Below are positions 43,560 to 54,940 of a DNA stretch of 64,000 nucleotides, in pieces (position 1 is the stretch's first letter; every line of letters starts with the position of its first letter). A program made the translations under genes and the position numbers. The notes under the pieces are model-generated. The model made no database searches and was not told where the DNA came from. It saw nothing but the letters and a program-made list of their open reading frames with translations. This stretch comes from Cannabis sativa (lineage: Eukaryota > Streptophyta > Magnoliopsida > Rosales > Cannabaceae). The stretch lies in assembly GCF_029168945.1 (NCBI RefSeq), contig NC_083604.1, forward strand, positions 28,701,686 to 28,765,685. Reading direction: 5' to 3'.

Positions 43560-43943
43560 TGAGCTCAATAGTCTCAGTTTAAAACCAAGACCAAAAGATC
43601 TTCTAGTGTCGATTATGAACCGACACTTATATTTGATCTGTATGTATATTTTTTTTAACTTTCTTTTTTCGTCTCAGTTATTATTTTAGTGTCTGTCTAT
43701 TAATCGATACTTAAAGTCATAATATAGTGTCAGTTATAAATCGACACCTTAGAGCTGGGGTTGTATTTAAAATAAAATTAATTGACACCAAAAATCTATT
43801 TTATAAGTAGTAGTGAAATTGATAGGAATGTGTACCGACCCTAAAACACTGACGCTAATTACATACCAATAATAGCATCAAGGGAATCAATCACTCATTT
43901 TAATTAACGTCGGTGGTCGAAAAATGTGATTTTTGTAGTAATG
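43560..43943. mobile_element. CACTA-like transposon remnant (one end)
   Basis: The end reads TTTTTGTAGTAATG, one base from the inverted form of the common plant CACTA terminus (CACTACTACAAAAA). Inside are repeated subterminal words: GTGTCGATTATGAACCGACAC near 43607, GTGTCTGTCTATTAATCGATAC near 43691, and GTGTCAGTTATAAATCGACACC near 43726, each an imperfect palindrome around a (G)TC(A/G)(A/G)TT core. The opposite end was not found and no transposase is present. Whether the C-rich and GA-repeat stretch to the left belongs to it is unknown. Confidence 0.5.
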
Positions 43944-44603
43944 CACCAAGCTTAATAGGAAGTACATTTATTGACCTGATGGGGTCTCAAGTGCGAAACA
44001 CCATTCGGGTTTCCAGTTTTGGTAGGTAAGGACATTTGATGTTTGTATTAATTGGAATGATATATCTGCATCACGTGACAATAGTTGTACCAATATTAAT
44101 TAGATCACAGCGAAGTTATTACAAGCTGTATATGTTACATCAAAACATTAGATCCCAATTATTACAAATTGGATATAAAAAGCTTGTAGTGTTAACGTTT
44201 CTCCCTCTTTTAATATATATATTTTTTGGGATAAGTCTCTCTCTAATATTTTAGTAGACAGAAAACGTACGCCTGTCCCATGAAATAGCAGAATAAAATA
44301 AGTTATTAATAAATTTTTCAATGTACAATTAATATATAAAAATGATAAGATTAAGAGATATATGCTGTTCTTGATCACGTGGATTAAACATAAACCTGGT
44401 ATTACATTAATAAATTACAAAAAAACCAAAAAACACACACAGATACTGCAGCAAGATACATTCACGACTTGAACAAATTACAGTTACACATTTGATATAC
44501 TCAACATTACAAACAATATTACATGTTATTACAGCCCCAGCCCCGTATATTTGGGTGTCACATGTATCTTAGGATCCGCCGATCTCACTCATCATTATTT
44601 TTT
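43944..44603. other. Spacer and 3' UTR of the LRR gene
   Basis: AT-rich. The part adjoining 44604 is the 3' UTR of the minus-strand LRR gene; its poly-A site could not be fixed. No other gene was seen. Confidence 0.5.
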
Positions 44604-45692
44604 CTAACATGTGCTGAGTGGGTTACCACAGAGACAATCGTTGCTAGCAAACGACGACGCTTCCAAGTGATCGAATGGTGACCCAAGTGGGATAGCCCCA
44701 CATAGATGGTTATGACTAATATCCAAGTGCCCGATAAACTTCGCCGCCGACAATGAGCCAGGTACCGGACCTTTCAAGTTGTTATACGACAAATCAAGTG
44801 CCATAAAGTAGGAATCGCCACCGAAAACGTCTGGTATGTTACCCTCTAAAGCGTTTCGGCTCAGGTTTAGTATCCCCATTCCTGAGCTCAAAAGGGCCGG
44901 AGGTATTTCACCAGAGATCAAGTTACTGTCGAGGTTTAGCGTCGACAGAACTCGCATTTTCCCGATACTGCTTGGGATCGGGCCTGAAATCCGGTTCATG
45001 GACAAGTCCAAATCCGCCAGACGCTTCATCCCGCAGATGGACTCCGGGATAGTCCCGGTGAGTTGGTTCCGGCCCAACAACGCCCGGCTAAGCATGCCGA
45101 GTTTACCAAAATTTGAAGGGATTTCCCCGCTCAGCTGGTTGTTGGTGAGGTCTAGGTGTTTAAGTCCTCCGATATCGACGATTCCTGCGGGGATCTCACC
45201 CTTGATGGTGTTGTCAGCAAGATTTAGTACGGTTAACTTTTGCAGCGAACCGATTTTGTCTGGAATTTTGCCGGAAATTTGGTTACCGGTTAAATCGAGG
45301 ATACGTAGTGAAGAGAGAGAAGTGAGACAAGAAGGGAGCTCGCCAGAAACTCCCTTCCAGTCAGCAAGGATGAGCGTTGTGAGACTTTCGAGGTTACAGA
45401 TCTCGGGTGAGATCCAACCCTTCATGTAACCGCACCGGCCTGCCTTGGCTATTATCGGGTCCTCGGACTCTCCCCGGAGGTTTATGTCAACGACCCGGCC
45501 AGTGGTCGGATCGCAGCTGACGCCGTACCATTTGTTGCAGCAGTCGGTTCCAGACCACGACTGGAAGATGCCCAAGTAAGGTTCAGAGAGGGCCGCCTTG
45601 AATGCCATCAGGGCTGCCTGGTCCGACGGCGGGCAGGAATTAGCGGCCGAGATAATGGTCATCAATGTTAAACTGAACATCAACAAAGTCAT
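44604..45692 (-). CDS. DRT100: DRT100-type leucine-rich-repeat secreted protein
   Basis: A single-exon gene of 362 aa, complete from ATG to TGA or equivalent stop, with no lesion. A hydrophobic signal peptide (about residues 1-19, ending SAANSC) indicates secretion to the cell wall. An LRRNT_2 cap follows (PPSDQAALMAFKAAL ... WSGTDCCNKWYGVSCD), then about ten plant-specific LRRs (consensus LxxLxLxxNxxxGxIPxxI) from about residue 100 to 330, then a Cys-containing C-terminal cap (NDCLCGNPLSTC). Length, GRVVDINLRGESEDPI and DISHNHLCGAIP closely match the Arabidopsis DRT100 group, which is related in fold to polygalacturonase inhibitors. DRT100 was named for complementing bacterial repair mutants; its true plant role is unclear. 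There is no kinase or membrane anchor. Confidence 0.93.
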   Translation of the reverse strand: MTLLMFSLTLMTIISAANSCPPSDQAALMAFKAALSEPYLGIFQSWSGTDCCNKWYGVSCDPTTGRVVDINLRGESEDPIIAKAGRCGYMKGWISPEICNLESLTTLILADWKGVSGELPSCLTSLSSLRILDLTGNQISGKIPDKIGSLQKLTVLNLADNTIKGEIPAGIVDIGGLKHLDLTNNQLSGEIPSNFGKLGMLSRALLGRNQLTGTIPESICGMKRLADLDLSMNRISGPIPSSIGKMRVLSTLNLDSNLISGEIPPALLSSGMGILNLSRNALEGNIPDVFGGDSYFMALDLSYNNLKGPVPGSLSAAKFIGHLDISHNHLCGAIPLGSPFDHLEASSFASNDCLCGNPLSTC

Positions 45693-45820
45693 TGCTCTCC
45701 TCTCCTATTTTTTATTTCTTTTTTATCTTTCTCAATTATTTGAGATATATACTAGACGGAGCACTAGAGAGTATGTGAGAGTTTGGAATAATTGTAGAGG
45801 TGAGGAATTGAGTTTTTCTT

Positions 45821-45828
45821 GTTTATAG
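45821..45828 (-). promoter_or_regulatory. TATA box of the LRR gene
   Basis: CTATAAAC in sense, about 130 bp upstream of the ATG at 45692. It would place the transcript start near 45795 and give a 5' UTR of about 100 nt. Confidence 0.6.
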
Positions 45829-46344
45829 CAAAAAGAACTCGTCAGGAGTAAATGAAATTAATTGAGCTTCTGATTTATTGGATGGCGGATCATGTGAATC
45901 TGAATTTATTAAATATTTAAGCATACTGTATTCAGTACATAAATATTTTATAATAAAAGTTCAATTATATTTTGCTCGAGTGGACATTTGTCCTTTTCAC
46001 ATGCATGCACATGCACATGTAGCTTTGTCTATCCATTGGCAGTTTGTGTTTTCTATCTAATGCAATCACTTATTTTACTCATCCAATCTAATCTACAAAA
46101 TGAATGAGTAAATTCATTGTTGAAAAAAAAAGTGTCCATTAATTACTTAGATCCATCATTCTTTTATCAAAATATTAAACTAATACCCTTTTTTTTTATT
46201 GTGATAATGGATATAGTTTAGTAATTTCAAACATTTCCTTCCAAAAAAGATTTCAAGTTTTAATATCAAAAGATACTTTTTTTTACTCAAATAAAATTTA
46301 TAGTTTTAATTTTTGTAAAACAAAATTAATAATTAATATTTCAT
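45829..46344. other. Upstream region of the LRR gene, AT-rich
   Basis: Promoter-side sequence of the minus-strand gene. It includes ATGCATGCACATGCACATG near 46000, an alternating purine-pyrimidine stretch. No gene was recognised. Confidence 0.5.
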
Positions 46345-47170
46345 TGTAACTATTATCCAAATTTTCGTGAATGAGACAAGTGGCATGATCGGAGAGAAGA
46401 ATATACCAGCGACAAGAATTAGTCAAGGTTGTCGAGAAAGGGAACGTCTCCCGGATCCGAAAAATAATAGGAGAGTACAATTCCTGAAAGTAACCTCCTT
46501 TAATGAAGGACCCGGAGCGCAATAAAGGTCTTGTAGACATTGGCCACGTTAGCATCTTGCAAAAGTCGCTCCATAGACGGTTACACCTTTTTTTGACACA
46601 TGATCAGATTTTATCTCCTGTGCCAGATCATGGTAGTGCGCATAAGCACCCTCAAATATGTTTTTTGCCCAACGACCTGGTTAGAGAGTACTTTTCAAAG
46701 GAGAGACCTTGGCATGACGCGTGTCCTAGATCGTACAAAAATCCTCACAGCAACTGTATGACATAGATGAAGAAGGTTCTTATAAGCCAATGGTCAAATC
46801 GTCCTTCACAGTACTGGTCTTAGTAGCATATGGAGTACGAAACCCTAAGTAGGTAAGGGGTGCATTTTACCACATGTGCTCCTATAAAAAGTCCTATCCT
46901 TTCTTGAGGCAAAGGGAAACAATTTCACTTACAGACACTCTCCAAAAATTCCAAGAAAGCTCTCTCTCAAGTGGAGCAAAAGAAGCTAAGTAATCTTTAC
47001 TGTAACCACCTTGTAATCTCAAAAACATTTGCCTAAAGAAGCCAATACAATAGACTCATGGACTAAGGATCATTAATGCCTGAACCACATAAAAATCTGT
47101 CTATTTATTATTTATTATTTCTTATTTCTTTAAGCTCTAAAAATATTTGGTTTCCAAAAAACTCAGTAAA
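46345..47170 (+). repeat. Probable 5' LTR of T3
   Basis: The start (TGTAACTATTATCC ... ACAAGTGGCA) resembles that of the LTR at 42304. A TATA box CTATAAAAAG lies at 46882-46891, with U5-like sequence after it. The end is inferred from the primer region that follows; clean TG...CA borders are not certain. Confidence 0.5.
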
Positions 47171-47210
47171 TATTTTGGTGCTTTCATTAAGAGCTGAAAG
47201 AAGTCTAGTA

Positions 47211-49092
47211 ATGTTCGTCGTCCTTCGACCAGGGTTAAAACACAAAACACTACCGGTAAAGGAACTCCGTTGGATACAGTTATGGAGGAAGTCACCTTTC
47301 TTCCAGTCGATGCATAGGTGGAAAATGATGGAGAAGGCCCATGTGCTATAGGGAACCAAGAGAGGAACACCGAGAAGGTCGTAGAGGACCACGGTGATGG
47401 TCAAAATGTAGAGGATTATGAAGAGGACGATGATGATTACTACTATAGAGATGGATATTATAAAGATGGTTGCTATTATGAGCATGACCCTAGTCTAGTG
47501 TGAGTAACCGAAGAGTTGAAGCTACATAGGCAGCCCTAGAAGAGCAACAAAGGCTTACTGCTCAGATGAAAGAAACAATGCAGCAACTTTAGAGCAAGTT
47601 TGATAAGGGTAAGGGCAAGGTGATTGAACCTCCACAAAAATCTGCGCCTAAGCCTCCACGTAGAGATACACCCCTGGTTGAACAACCCTCGAGGACGCAG
47701 AAGGCCACCGATGATTTTGAGCATGGACGCCCCTTTGACCCTCGAGGCAAAACCCTGCTGAAGGGACCAGTCGCAAAGGTTCCTAGACCTAAGAGACGGG
47801 AAGATCCTCCCAGTGATTCCGTCAATCATGATGTGAGGATTCCTATCAGCCATTCTAGAGACAGTTGGTCCATGTCAGATCTGTGGCGGCAGTTGAATGC
47901 GAAATACGAGAGGTATAAAAGCGAGAAGACAAGGCCACGTGGTGTGACCTAAGAAATCATCTGAGTGACAAGATGAGGGGACGTGATCTCCCGGAAAGTG
48001 ATACCAAGAGATTGGAGGAACAAATTGCTACTTTGACTAAGTTGGTCAGAAAATAAAATGGAGCGTTGTTAGACTCCGAGGATGAAGATCAGAAACCTTG
48101 TGTAAGTAGAATCACGGAAACTCCACTGATAGAAAACTTTAAGATTCCCCACATTGAATTGTATGAAGGGAGAACTGATCCACGAGCACATTTAGCCAAA
48201 TATAATAAGATGATGCAGGTGGCCCGCGTTAGCGATGATGCTAAGTGGGGTCAATCATCAGTTGGAAAGACCTACAATCGGCTTTTCGTAAACAATTTAT
48301 CGTCGCATGCAAAAAGGACATGGAAGTGAGCTCCCTAACCAATGTCAAGCAAGAACCTTTCGAAAGTCTGAACGCTTTCATTCAAAGAATGATGGAGGCA
48401 GCTACCAAAACCAAGGTCAGTGACGATCTGAAGTTGATGGCCCTCCAGTCTTGACTAGTTGTAGGTTCCTTGTTGTGGGGGGAGATGCAGAGAAAAAGAG
48501 CCGAGACCTTAAGTGAATTCATGGCTAAGGCATAGGGCATAATTAGCCTTGAGGATGCCTATATTCAGGCCTTTAGAGTCCCTCCTGCACGAACTCTAAC
48601 TACAGCTGCTCCCAGTTTTGCATCCCGAAATCCTGCCCATCTTTGTCCCTTTTAGGACCCCAATTCTCTTTAATTATGTACAGACCCACTGCGTTCGGTC
48701 TCGTACCTATGTAGACCCGTTTCCTCAGGTACTGGGTAGCACAGACCAAGTGCACCGTAGCTCCCAAACAATCCAAAGCTGAGGTCTCGAATTCTAGTGT
48801 GGGGCATTTACGGGGTAAGATGGGAGGTAAGAATCACAACCATAATGATTCGGTAAAGAAACCAAGAAAGGATTACGATACGAAGTACACCAAGTACATA
48901 AGTTTGATAGATACTATTGAGAATGTTTATAAGGCAACGTGTAACATGGTTCATTATCAGAATCCCCCGTGCATGTTAAATGGTGGGAGGAACAGGCGAG
49001 ATCAGAACAAGCAATGCGAGTACCATGGAAAAAAGGGCCACACCACAAATGAATGTGAATATTTGAAAGATGAGATTGAAATGTTGGTCTGA
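47211..49092 (+). pseudogene. T3 gag relic
   Basis: ATG at 47211 (MFVVLRPGLKHKT). It then has a Tyr/Asp-rich acidic stretch (EDDDDYYYRDGYYKDGCYYEHD, about 47424-47490) and a Pro/Lys/Arg-rich region. The capsid start is IENFKIPHIELYEGRTDPRAHLAKY (about 48137), with a frameshift near 48250 into [11 protein letters not shown] and [16 protein letters not shown]. The knuckle is CEYHGKKGHTTNEC (C-X2-H-X4-H-X4-C, about 49015-49058), followed by LKDEIEMLV and a stop. Several stops make it non-functional. The layout is that of a Tat gag. Confidence 0.8.
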
Positions 49093-49524
49093 GTGGGGCA
49101 TCTGGGCACTAGGTCTACATCCCAATTATTTATCCCGGACAGGGGGTAGTCTAGGAGCACGTGATGCTTCCCAGACAGTAGGGTGCCGTAAATCCCCTAC
49201 AGGGGGTTGGGCGCCCTCAAGCTCCCAGATCGTCATTACCTGTTCTTCTTGCTCCACCAACTCTGACTTGGGTGGCTCTGCTTGCTCAAAGACTAGGAAC
49301 TCCTCTTAGAATCGCTTTTCCACCTGTAGATGGACATGTTGCGTGGGCAGACCCCATCTTTCCGGAAGTACCCATAATGCTTAGAAGAGATATCTAAAGG
49401 ACGTGGAGGAGGGAAAAATGTGGGCACTAGTATAGTCTCTTGCACATAGTCCAAGAATGATGAATCTCCCAATTACCTCCACTGAGGAATATGCTAAGAA
49501 TGTGCGGTCCCCTCATAACAATCC
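49093..49524. other. Unassigned repeat-like sequence
   Basis: More GC-rich than its surroundings, with no recognised domain on either strand. It lies between the T3 gag and the chromovirus-type LTR, so it may be a fragment of another element. Confidence 0.4.
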
Positions 49525-49699
49525 TGTAATGCCCTAATGATTAGGCACACTACCCTAACATATTATGAAACCATAATCCCTTAAACTGGAATTACTAGAA
49601 AGGTAAGCGCGGGAAATTTAAAATTTATTTACAATAGCAAGAAAATTAAACTTGTAATAATTTTAACTTTACAAACAACTAAAAGATACATGTTTTGGG
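49525..49699 (-). repeat. Chromovirus-type LTR, left piece
   Basis: Begins TGTAATGCCC at 49525, like the copy at 63348. It is interrupted at 49700 by copia element C and resumes at 59846. The join TTTTGGG/ATCCC matches the unbroken sequence at 63509-63520. The orientation is probably minus (terminus GGGCATTACA). Confidence 0.8.
49695..49699. repeat. Left target-site duplication of element C
   Basis: TTGGG, repeated at 59846-59850. Confidence 0.88.
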
Positions 49700-51581
49700 T
49701 GTTGGGTTTTATGCCCTAAATAAAACTCATTTCAATATAATCAGATTTGTTTATTAATATAGATCAGAAATAACATTTAATGTTGCATGGTTCACATGAT
49801 TTATTTCATGATTATATGTACATAATGTATAAATTCATCTGAAACCCTTTTCACATACTTGATCCTGTTTATTGTGTCGTCAACACATTGGAAAGTAAAC
49901 ATGACTATGTGAATAAAGTTTCCTAGATTTATCAGACATAGGGTTTTACTGATATGATAATCTACAACAAGAGTTTACTTGTATTTGGAGAAATACTATG
50001 TTCTTTCCAGAACATTGGTTAAAGTAAAGCTCAGGTTGGATGCATGGAGTATGCATCGGAAGGGACCGATATTGAACTTTGACTTAGATTTATTAAACTT
50101 ACCGTAATATCTATTCAAGTCGATATCGCCTAGTTGATCCTAGATCAAATGATCTTAATCCTGATATGTTTAGGCTCAATCTCGAGAGGCTATTCGTGTT
50201 CTTTGATTTGTTAGTTAAGCCTACTTTTAGGTCAGGGTGATACGTACATTTTGGGAACACGGTAGTGCAATTGAGTGGGAGCGCTATCATAAACATGGAA
50301 TCTATAGCTTCTATCTGGCGAATAGTAAGCAAAGGATGATCTCCTTCGAGCTTGACCAAACGAACATAAATGGTGGAGTACTCATTTCACATTAGCTGAA
50401 ATATCATTTATACGGGGTCAAGTGTTTTAAGGAATAAATACATTGTAGGGTGTAACGGTAATTTAATCCCTTTACAGTGTAGATCATTCATATAGAGGAT
50501 CATTGATCACATTAGGATTATAACAATGGATAACTAATGATGTGTATATATGGTGGAACATATAGAGCATTCTATATACTGAGAGTGCAATTCTAAGTTC
50601 TATGCGTGGATTCAACGAAGAATTAATAAGTTAGTGAATTTTAGTGTTAAATTCTTGATCTACTTATTGGAAGCTCGGTTATATAGACCCATGGTCCCCC
50701 CACTAGTTGAGATAATGTTGCTTGTAAGACTCATGTAATTGGTTTTGATTAATCAATTATAATTCACAAATTAGACTATGTCTATTAGTGAAATTTTCAC
50801 TAAGTAAGGGCGAAATTGTAAAGAAAGAGTTAACAGGGGCATATTTGTTAATTATGATACTTTGTATGGTGCAATTAATAAATATGATAAATGACAATAT
50901 TATTTAATAATTATTTATAGTTATTAAATAGTTAGAATTGGCATTTAAATGATTGAATTAGGAAATTGGCATTTTTGAGAAAATCAGATACAAAAAGTGG
51001 TAAAATTGCAAAATTGCAAAAATCAAGGCCCAGTCCACCTAGCCTAGGGCCGGCCACTTATGTCATCTTTTTTAAATGATTTTTTCATTATTTTAATGCC
51101 ATATAATTCAAATCAAGCCCTAGAGGAATGCTATAAATAGATAGTGAAGGCTTCAGGAAAATTACACTTTCTGAATCAGAAAAACCTGAGCCTCCACTCT
51201 CTTCTCTAGCCGCCACTCTCTCTCTCTTTTCTTCCTCAATATTTCGAACCTCTCTTAGTGATTAGAGTAGTGCCCACACACATCAAGTGATACCTCAATC
51301 ATAGTGAGGAAGATCGTGAAGAAAGATCATCAGCAAAGGAGATTCAGCATCAAAGATTCAGAGAAAGAGATCCAGGTTCAGATATTGATAATGCTCTGCT
51401 ACAGAAAGGAATCAAGGGCTAGATATCTGAACGGAAGGAGTCATATTATTCCGCTGCACCCAATGTAAGGTTTCTTAAACTTTATATGTGTTTATTTCAT
51501 CGTTTTAGAAAGTTCATATTTAGGATGTTAATAAACATACTTGTGAGTAGATCTAAGATCCTGGTAAAATAAATTCCAACA
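49700..51581 (+). repeat. 5' LTR of element C (1882 bp)
   Basis: TGTTGGGTTT to TTCCAACA, with a TATA box CTATAAATAG at 51131-51140. R/U5 follows, with CT-rich sequence and GTAGTGCCCACACACATCAAGTG-like sequence shared with A, B and D. Confidence 0.95.
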
Positions 51582-51583
51582 AC

Positions 51584-51600
51584 TGGCCTCAGAGCCATGG
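51584..51600 (+). promoter_or_regulatory. Primer-binding site of element C (variant)
   Basis: TGGCCTCAGAGCCATGG two bases after the LTR. It differs at two positions from TGGTATCAGAGC of element A, and the same variant is in B. Confidence 0.85.
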
Positions 51601-51878
51601 TAATTGATTTACTTACATGTAATTTGGACTTTAAAACGATTGTTTGTATGTTCTTTGGATGGTATCATGTTGTATTGAGTGTTATTTGATGATTGATTGA
51701 TGATTGTGAAATTTTCGTGAAAAATAATTGTTATTTCGGTTCTGGCATTATTTTTATTGGATAGTATGGAAAAAATTAAGCAAGTTAGCCTTTTACAGAA
51801 CTCAATTTGGATTTTATTTGAATTAGTTATGATTTTTTGAAGATTTGACAAAATCGGAAATTTTGTCTTGATAGTTTC

Positions 51879-51906
51879 CTGCGATCGCAGAACTGTCCGT
51901 ACAGTT
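51879..51906 (+). other. Palindromes near primer site, element C
   Basis: CTGCGATCGCAG (51879-51890) is a perfect 12-bp palindrome. AACTGT-CCGT-ACAGTT (51891-51906) is a hairpin with 6-bp arms and a CCGT loop. They occupy the same place as the cassettes in A and B, about 295 nt after the primer site, but with unrelated sequence. Confidence 0.75.
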
Positions 51907-53031
51907 TCGAATTTTTTCAATTTTCTTCAATTTTTCATACTTTTTCATGGAATTAACTTCCAATTTTTTGTATGGTTTTGTATATATACTATTTCTATTC
52001 CTAATTCAATTCTAATTATCATTTTGAATTAATTTAAATTTTTTTTAATTTAATTCAAGATATTAGTGTAATTTGAATTTGAATAGAATTAGTATTTATC
52101 TTTTTGCTTAAAAATCTATCTTATTTTTAAATTTGATTATATTTTTTTAAATTTAAGGTCAGATATTTTAAGATATTTATAATATCTTTTAAGATATTTT
52201 AAAAATATCTTATCTTTTAAGATTTTTTAATTAAATCTTTTTAGATATTTTGACCATATTTAAATTTAAAATAAGATATTTATAATCATGTAATTTTAAA
52301 TAGATATAAGATATTTTGCTAATTTTTTAAATTTTGTTATTTTATTTATTTAAATTACATTTAAAAATTTGAAAAAGATATTTATTTATCTTTTCTAATT
52401 TTTTATTTAATTTTTATTTATAAAATAACATTTAAAATTTAAAAGTAGTTAGCAAATTTTTGAAATGATATTTAGGTTGGTTGAAACCTAATTTTTCAAA
52501 AATTGTAGGTTTAATTTTAAATTTTTTTTAAATTTCGAATTTTTTTTTAAATTTTTTAAAAATTTTCGAAATTTTTTATTTTTTTTTATTTATTTAATTA
52601 ATTATTTATTCGAAATTATTTATTTAAAATTAAATAAATCCTACTTCCAACTATCCAGCTAACCCTGTTGCAGGAGTATGTGTTTTAGCTTGTTTGTAAG
52701 TTTTCAAAACCTATTATTACTTGATTGCAAATAGCCATGGTTACTTTTTGCCAGATCTAATGATCTGATGGCTCCCTTGGTCAAGTTAATAATTTGTAAC
52801 AGGTAAATTTTACAATCTTCTTTCATCTGTGTATGACCTAGCAACATGATAGGACCCATCCAAAGTGTGCCTGTGTGAGCCTATGTGTTTAATTTGATTA
52901 TAGATACATATAGGTTGTTGTTGCTAAAATAAATTATCATAGTTCTTGATAGAATTTATTTAGGCCCATTTAGTTATTGGGCTTACTCAATAAATAACAG
53001 TTGTTCTTATTAAGGTTAAATTCCTCTCTTT

Positions 53032-53125
53032 TGGGCCTTGTGTGAGAGTTGGGAGCCATAGAAGTGGGTACGACATACTGAACCCAGCACCCCCTCACAC
53101 AAACCACCCCAATTGTGAAGGCCCA
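53032..53125 (+). other. Conserved structured island in leader C
   Basis: Arms TGGGCCTT (53032-53039) and AAGGCCCA (53118-53125) enclose TTGTGTGAG/CTCACACAA and TGGGT/ACCCA, with the loop ACGACATACTG. The middle arm overlaps the TT of the outer arm, so these two stems stack on the 5' side. Confidence 0.72.
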
Positions 53126-54852
53126 TTTGCCTGATTTGAATGACTGTACTAGGTTAATTAAACTAGTTTAACCTAATAAAATTGATTAGCAACATAATTA
53201 ATGTCATTTATTTTTGAAATTAATTTAAGAAAATTATAGTTTAAAGAATTTTTTATTCTAAGCTAAACTATATGTATTTTCTTGTATTTAATTAAATATA
53301 GAATTATAACCATCTAGATTCTTTCTGGAACTTAATTTAAATTTTTCATTAAATATTCTTATTTAAGTTGATATTTAGTTATCTACAACTAACCAACTTA
53401 AATCTGAATATCTTTTGAATTTCAAATTTCAAAATTAAGTTGAGGAATTTTAGGCATTGGTTATTAAGATTCTTTAGATATTTTTTAAGTTAATATCTTT
53501 TCAAATATTAACTTAAAATGGAATATTTTTCAAATTAAGTGGTTACAACTTAATTTTTGATATTTAATTAAATTTAAATTTGAAAATATTTAAGTTCTAG
53601 ATTTTTCTATTACAACTTAAATTAGATATTTTTTCAAATTTTGTGGAAAAGATACTTAGTCAAATAAGATATTTTCTAGATAGTTATTTCTAGACTACTT
53701 ATTATTTCTAATATTAAATAGGAAAATATTATAAATTGTGAAATTAATTATTTATATAATTAATTTTGGTACAATTTATTTTAAGAATATTTTTCCTAGT
53801 ATTAAACTAGAGATTAATAATTAAGCCTTCTCTACACTTAATTATTTATTTCTTGAATTTAATACATTTAATTAATTTGAAAATTAAATATCTAAGTTGA
53901 TTTTATCATCATACTTAAATATTTCTTTTTCATGACATTTAATTAAATAGAAAATTATTTTTAGTTGAAATTTAATTTTTCAACTAAATTTAAATAATTT
54001 TCAAAATATATTTTTTCTTTATTTTATTAATCAATTTTCGAAATTGCATTTCTTAAATGCTAGAGTTTCGAATTTTATCTTGAAAAATAGATTAAGTTGT
54101 AAATTAATTATTTTAATTAATTCTTGGATCAACTTAAATCAATGATTTTTTCATTTATTGATTAATTTAAAATAAATTGAATTAAAGTATATTATTAGAA
54201 ATTGAATTAATTAGTCAAAGGAAAATCTAGATAGGTGATATTTTTGCTTGAAGTATTTTTCTAGTGTATTTAATTAAATAGAAAATTAATATTTAAGTTG
54301 ATTTTCATCATCATACTTAAATATTTGAAATTTTTCTTATATATTTAATTAAATAGGAAAATTATATTTTTTGTTGTAAATTAATTTTATTAATTAATTT
54401 TGGGCCAACATTAAATTAGAATAATTTTTCCAGGATTTATTTTTTATTTTAATATGCATTTTTCGAAAATTGTATTCTTATATACTTTAATTTTTCGAAA
54501 TGCAATATATATTTATAGAAAATTAAATTTGAGTTGTAAATTAATTTAAATTAATTTTGTAACAACTTAAATATTTTTTCTAAATATTTATTGGAAATTA
54601 TTACTAAGATGGAAATAATTCATATTATTTTCATATCCATCTAAGTAAAATTTATAAATATTAAATTAAAATTTATATTTAGAATTTTTCATTCTAAATT
54701 GGAAATTTTAATTAAATAAATATATATTTAAAATAAATAGAATAAATAAAGAGAATAAAAGAAAATACAACTCTTTTCAAATAATGAGCTTTATTATAGA
54801 GGCATTCGATCTCCATTGTGGGTTTTACACCGCGTTTGTTTTAGTGAGTAAT

Positions 54853-54867
54853 CCTCCCTAATGGAGG
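54853..54867 (+). other. CTAAT-loop mini-hairpin 1 in leader C
   Basis: CCTCC-CTAAT-GGAGG. Same as 29749-29763 (minus) in A. Confidence 0.65.
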
Positions 54868-54940
54868 AACGTTCATTAGCAATTTCGCACCGTTTAACCT
54901 CGCATGATAAGTAGTTTGTAAGTGTTTTGTATGGTATGGA

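Larger units (their letters stand above)
46345..49524 (+). mobile_element. Tat-lineage element T3 fragment (LTR, leader, gag)
   Basis: A probable 5' LTR (about 46345-47170), primer region TTTTGGTGCTTTCATTAAGAGC at about 47173 (a near copy of that in T2), then a broken gag to about 49092 and unassigned sequence to 49524. Protease, pol and a 3' LTR are absent. It is truncated at the chromovirus-type LTR. Confidence 0.75.

Noticed and set aside
44836..45429. 197-aa frame antisense to the LRR gene
   Set aside because: It is the mirror of the leucine-rich-repeat codons, whose periodicity keeps the opposite strand open. No start context, motif or promoter.
47108..47485. 125-aa minus-strand frame rich in Ile
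   Set aside because: It is the antisense of an acidic GAT/GAA-rich Gag segment; composition artefact.
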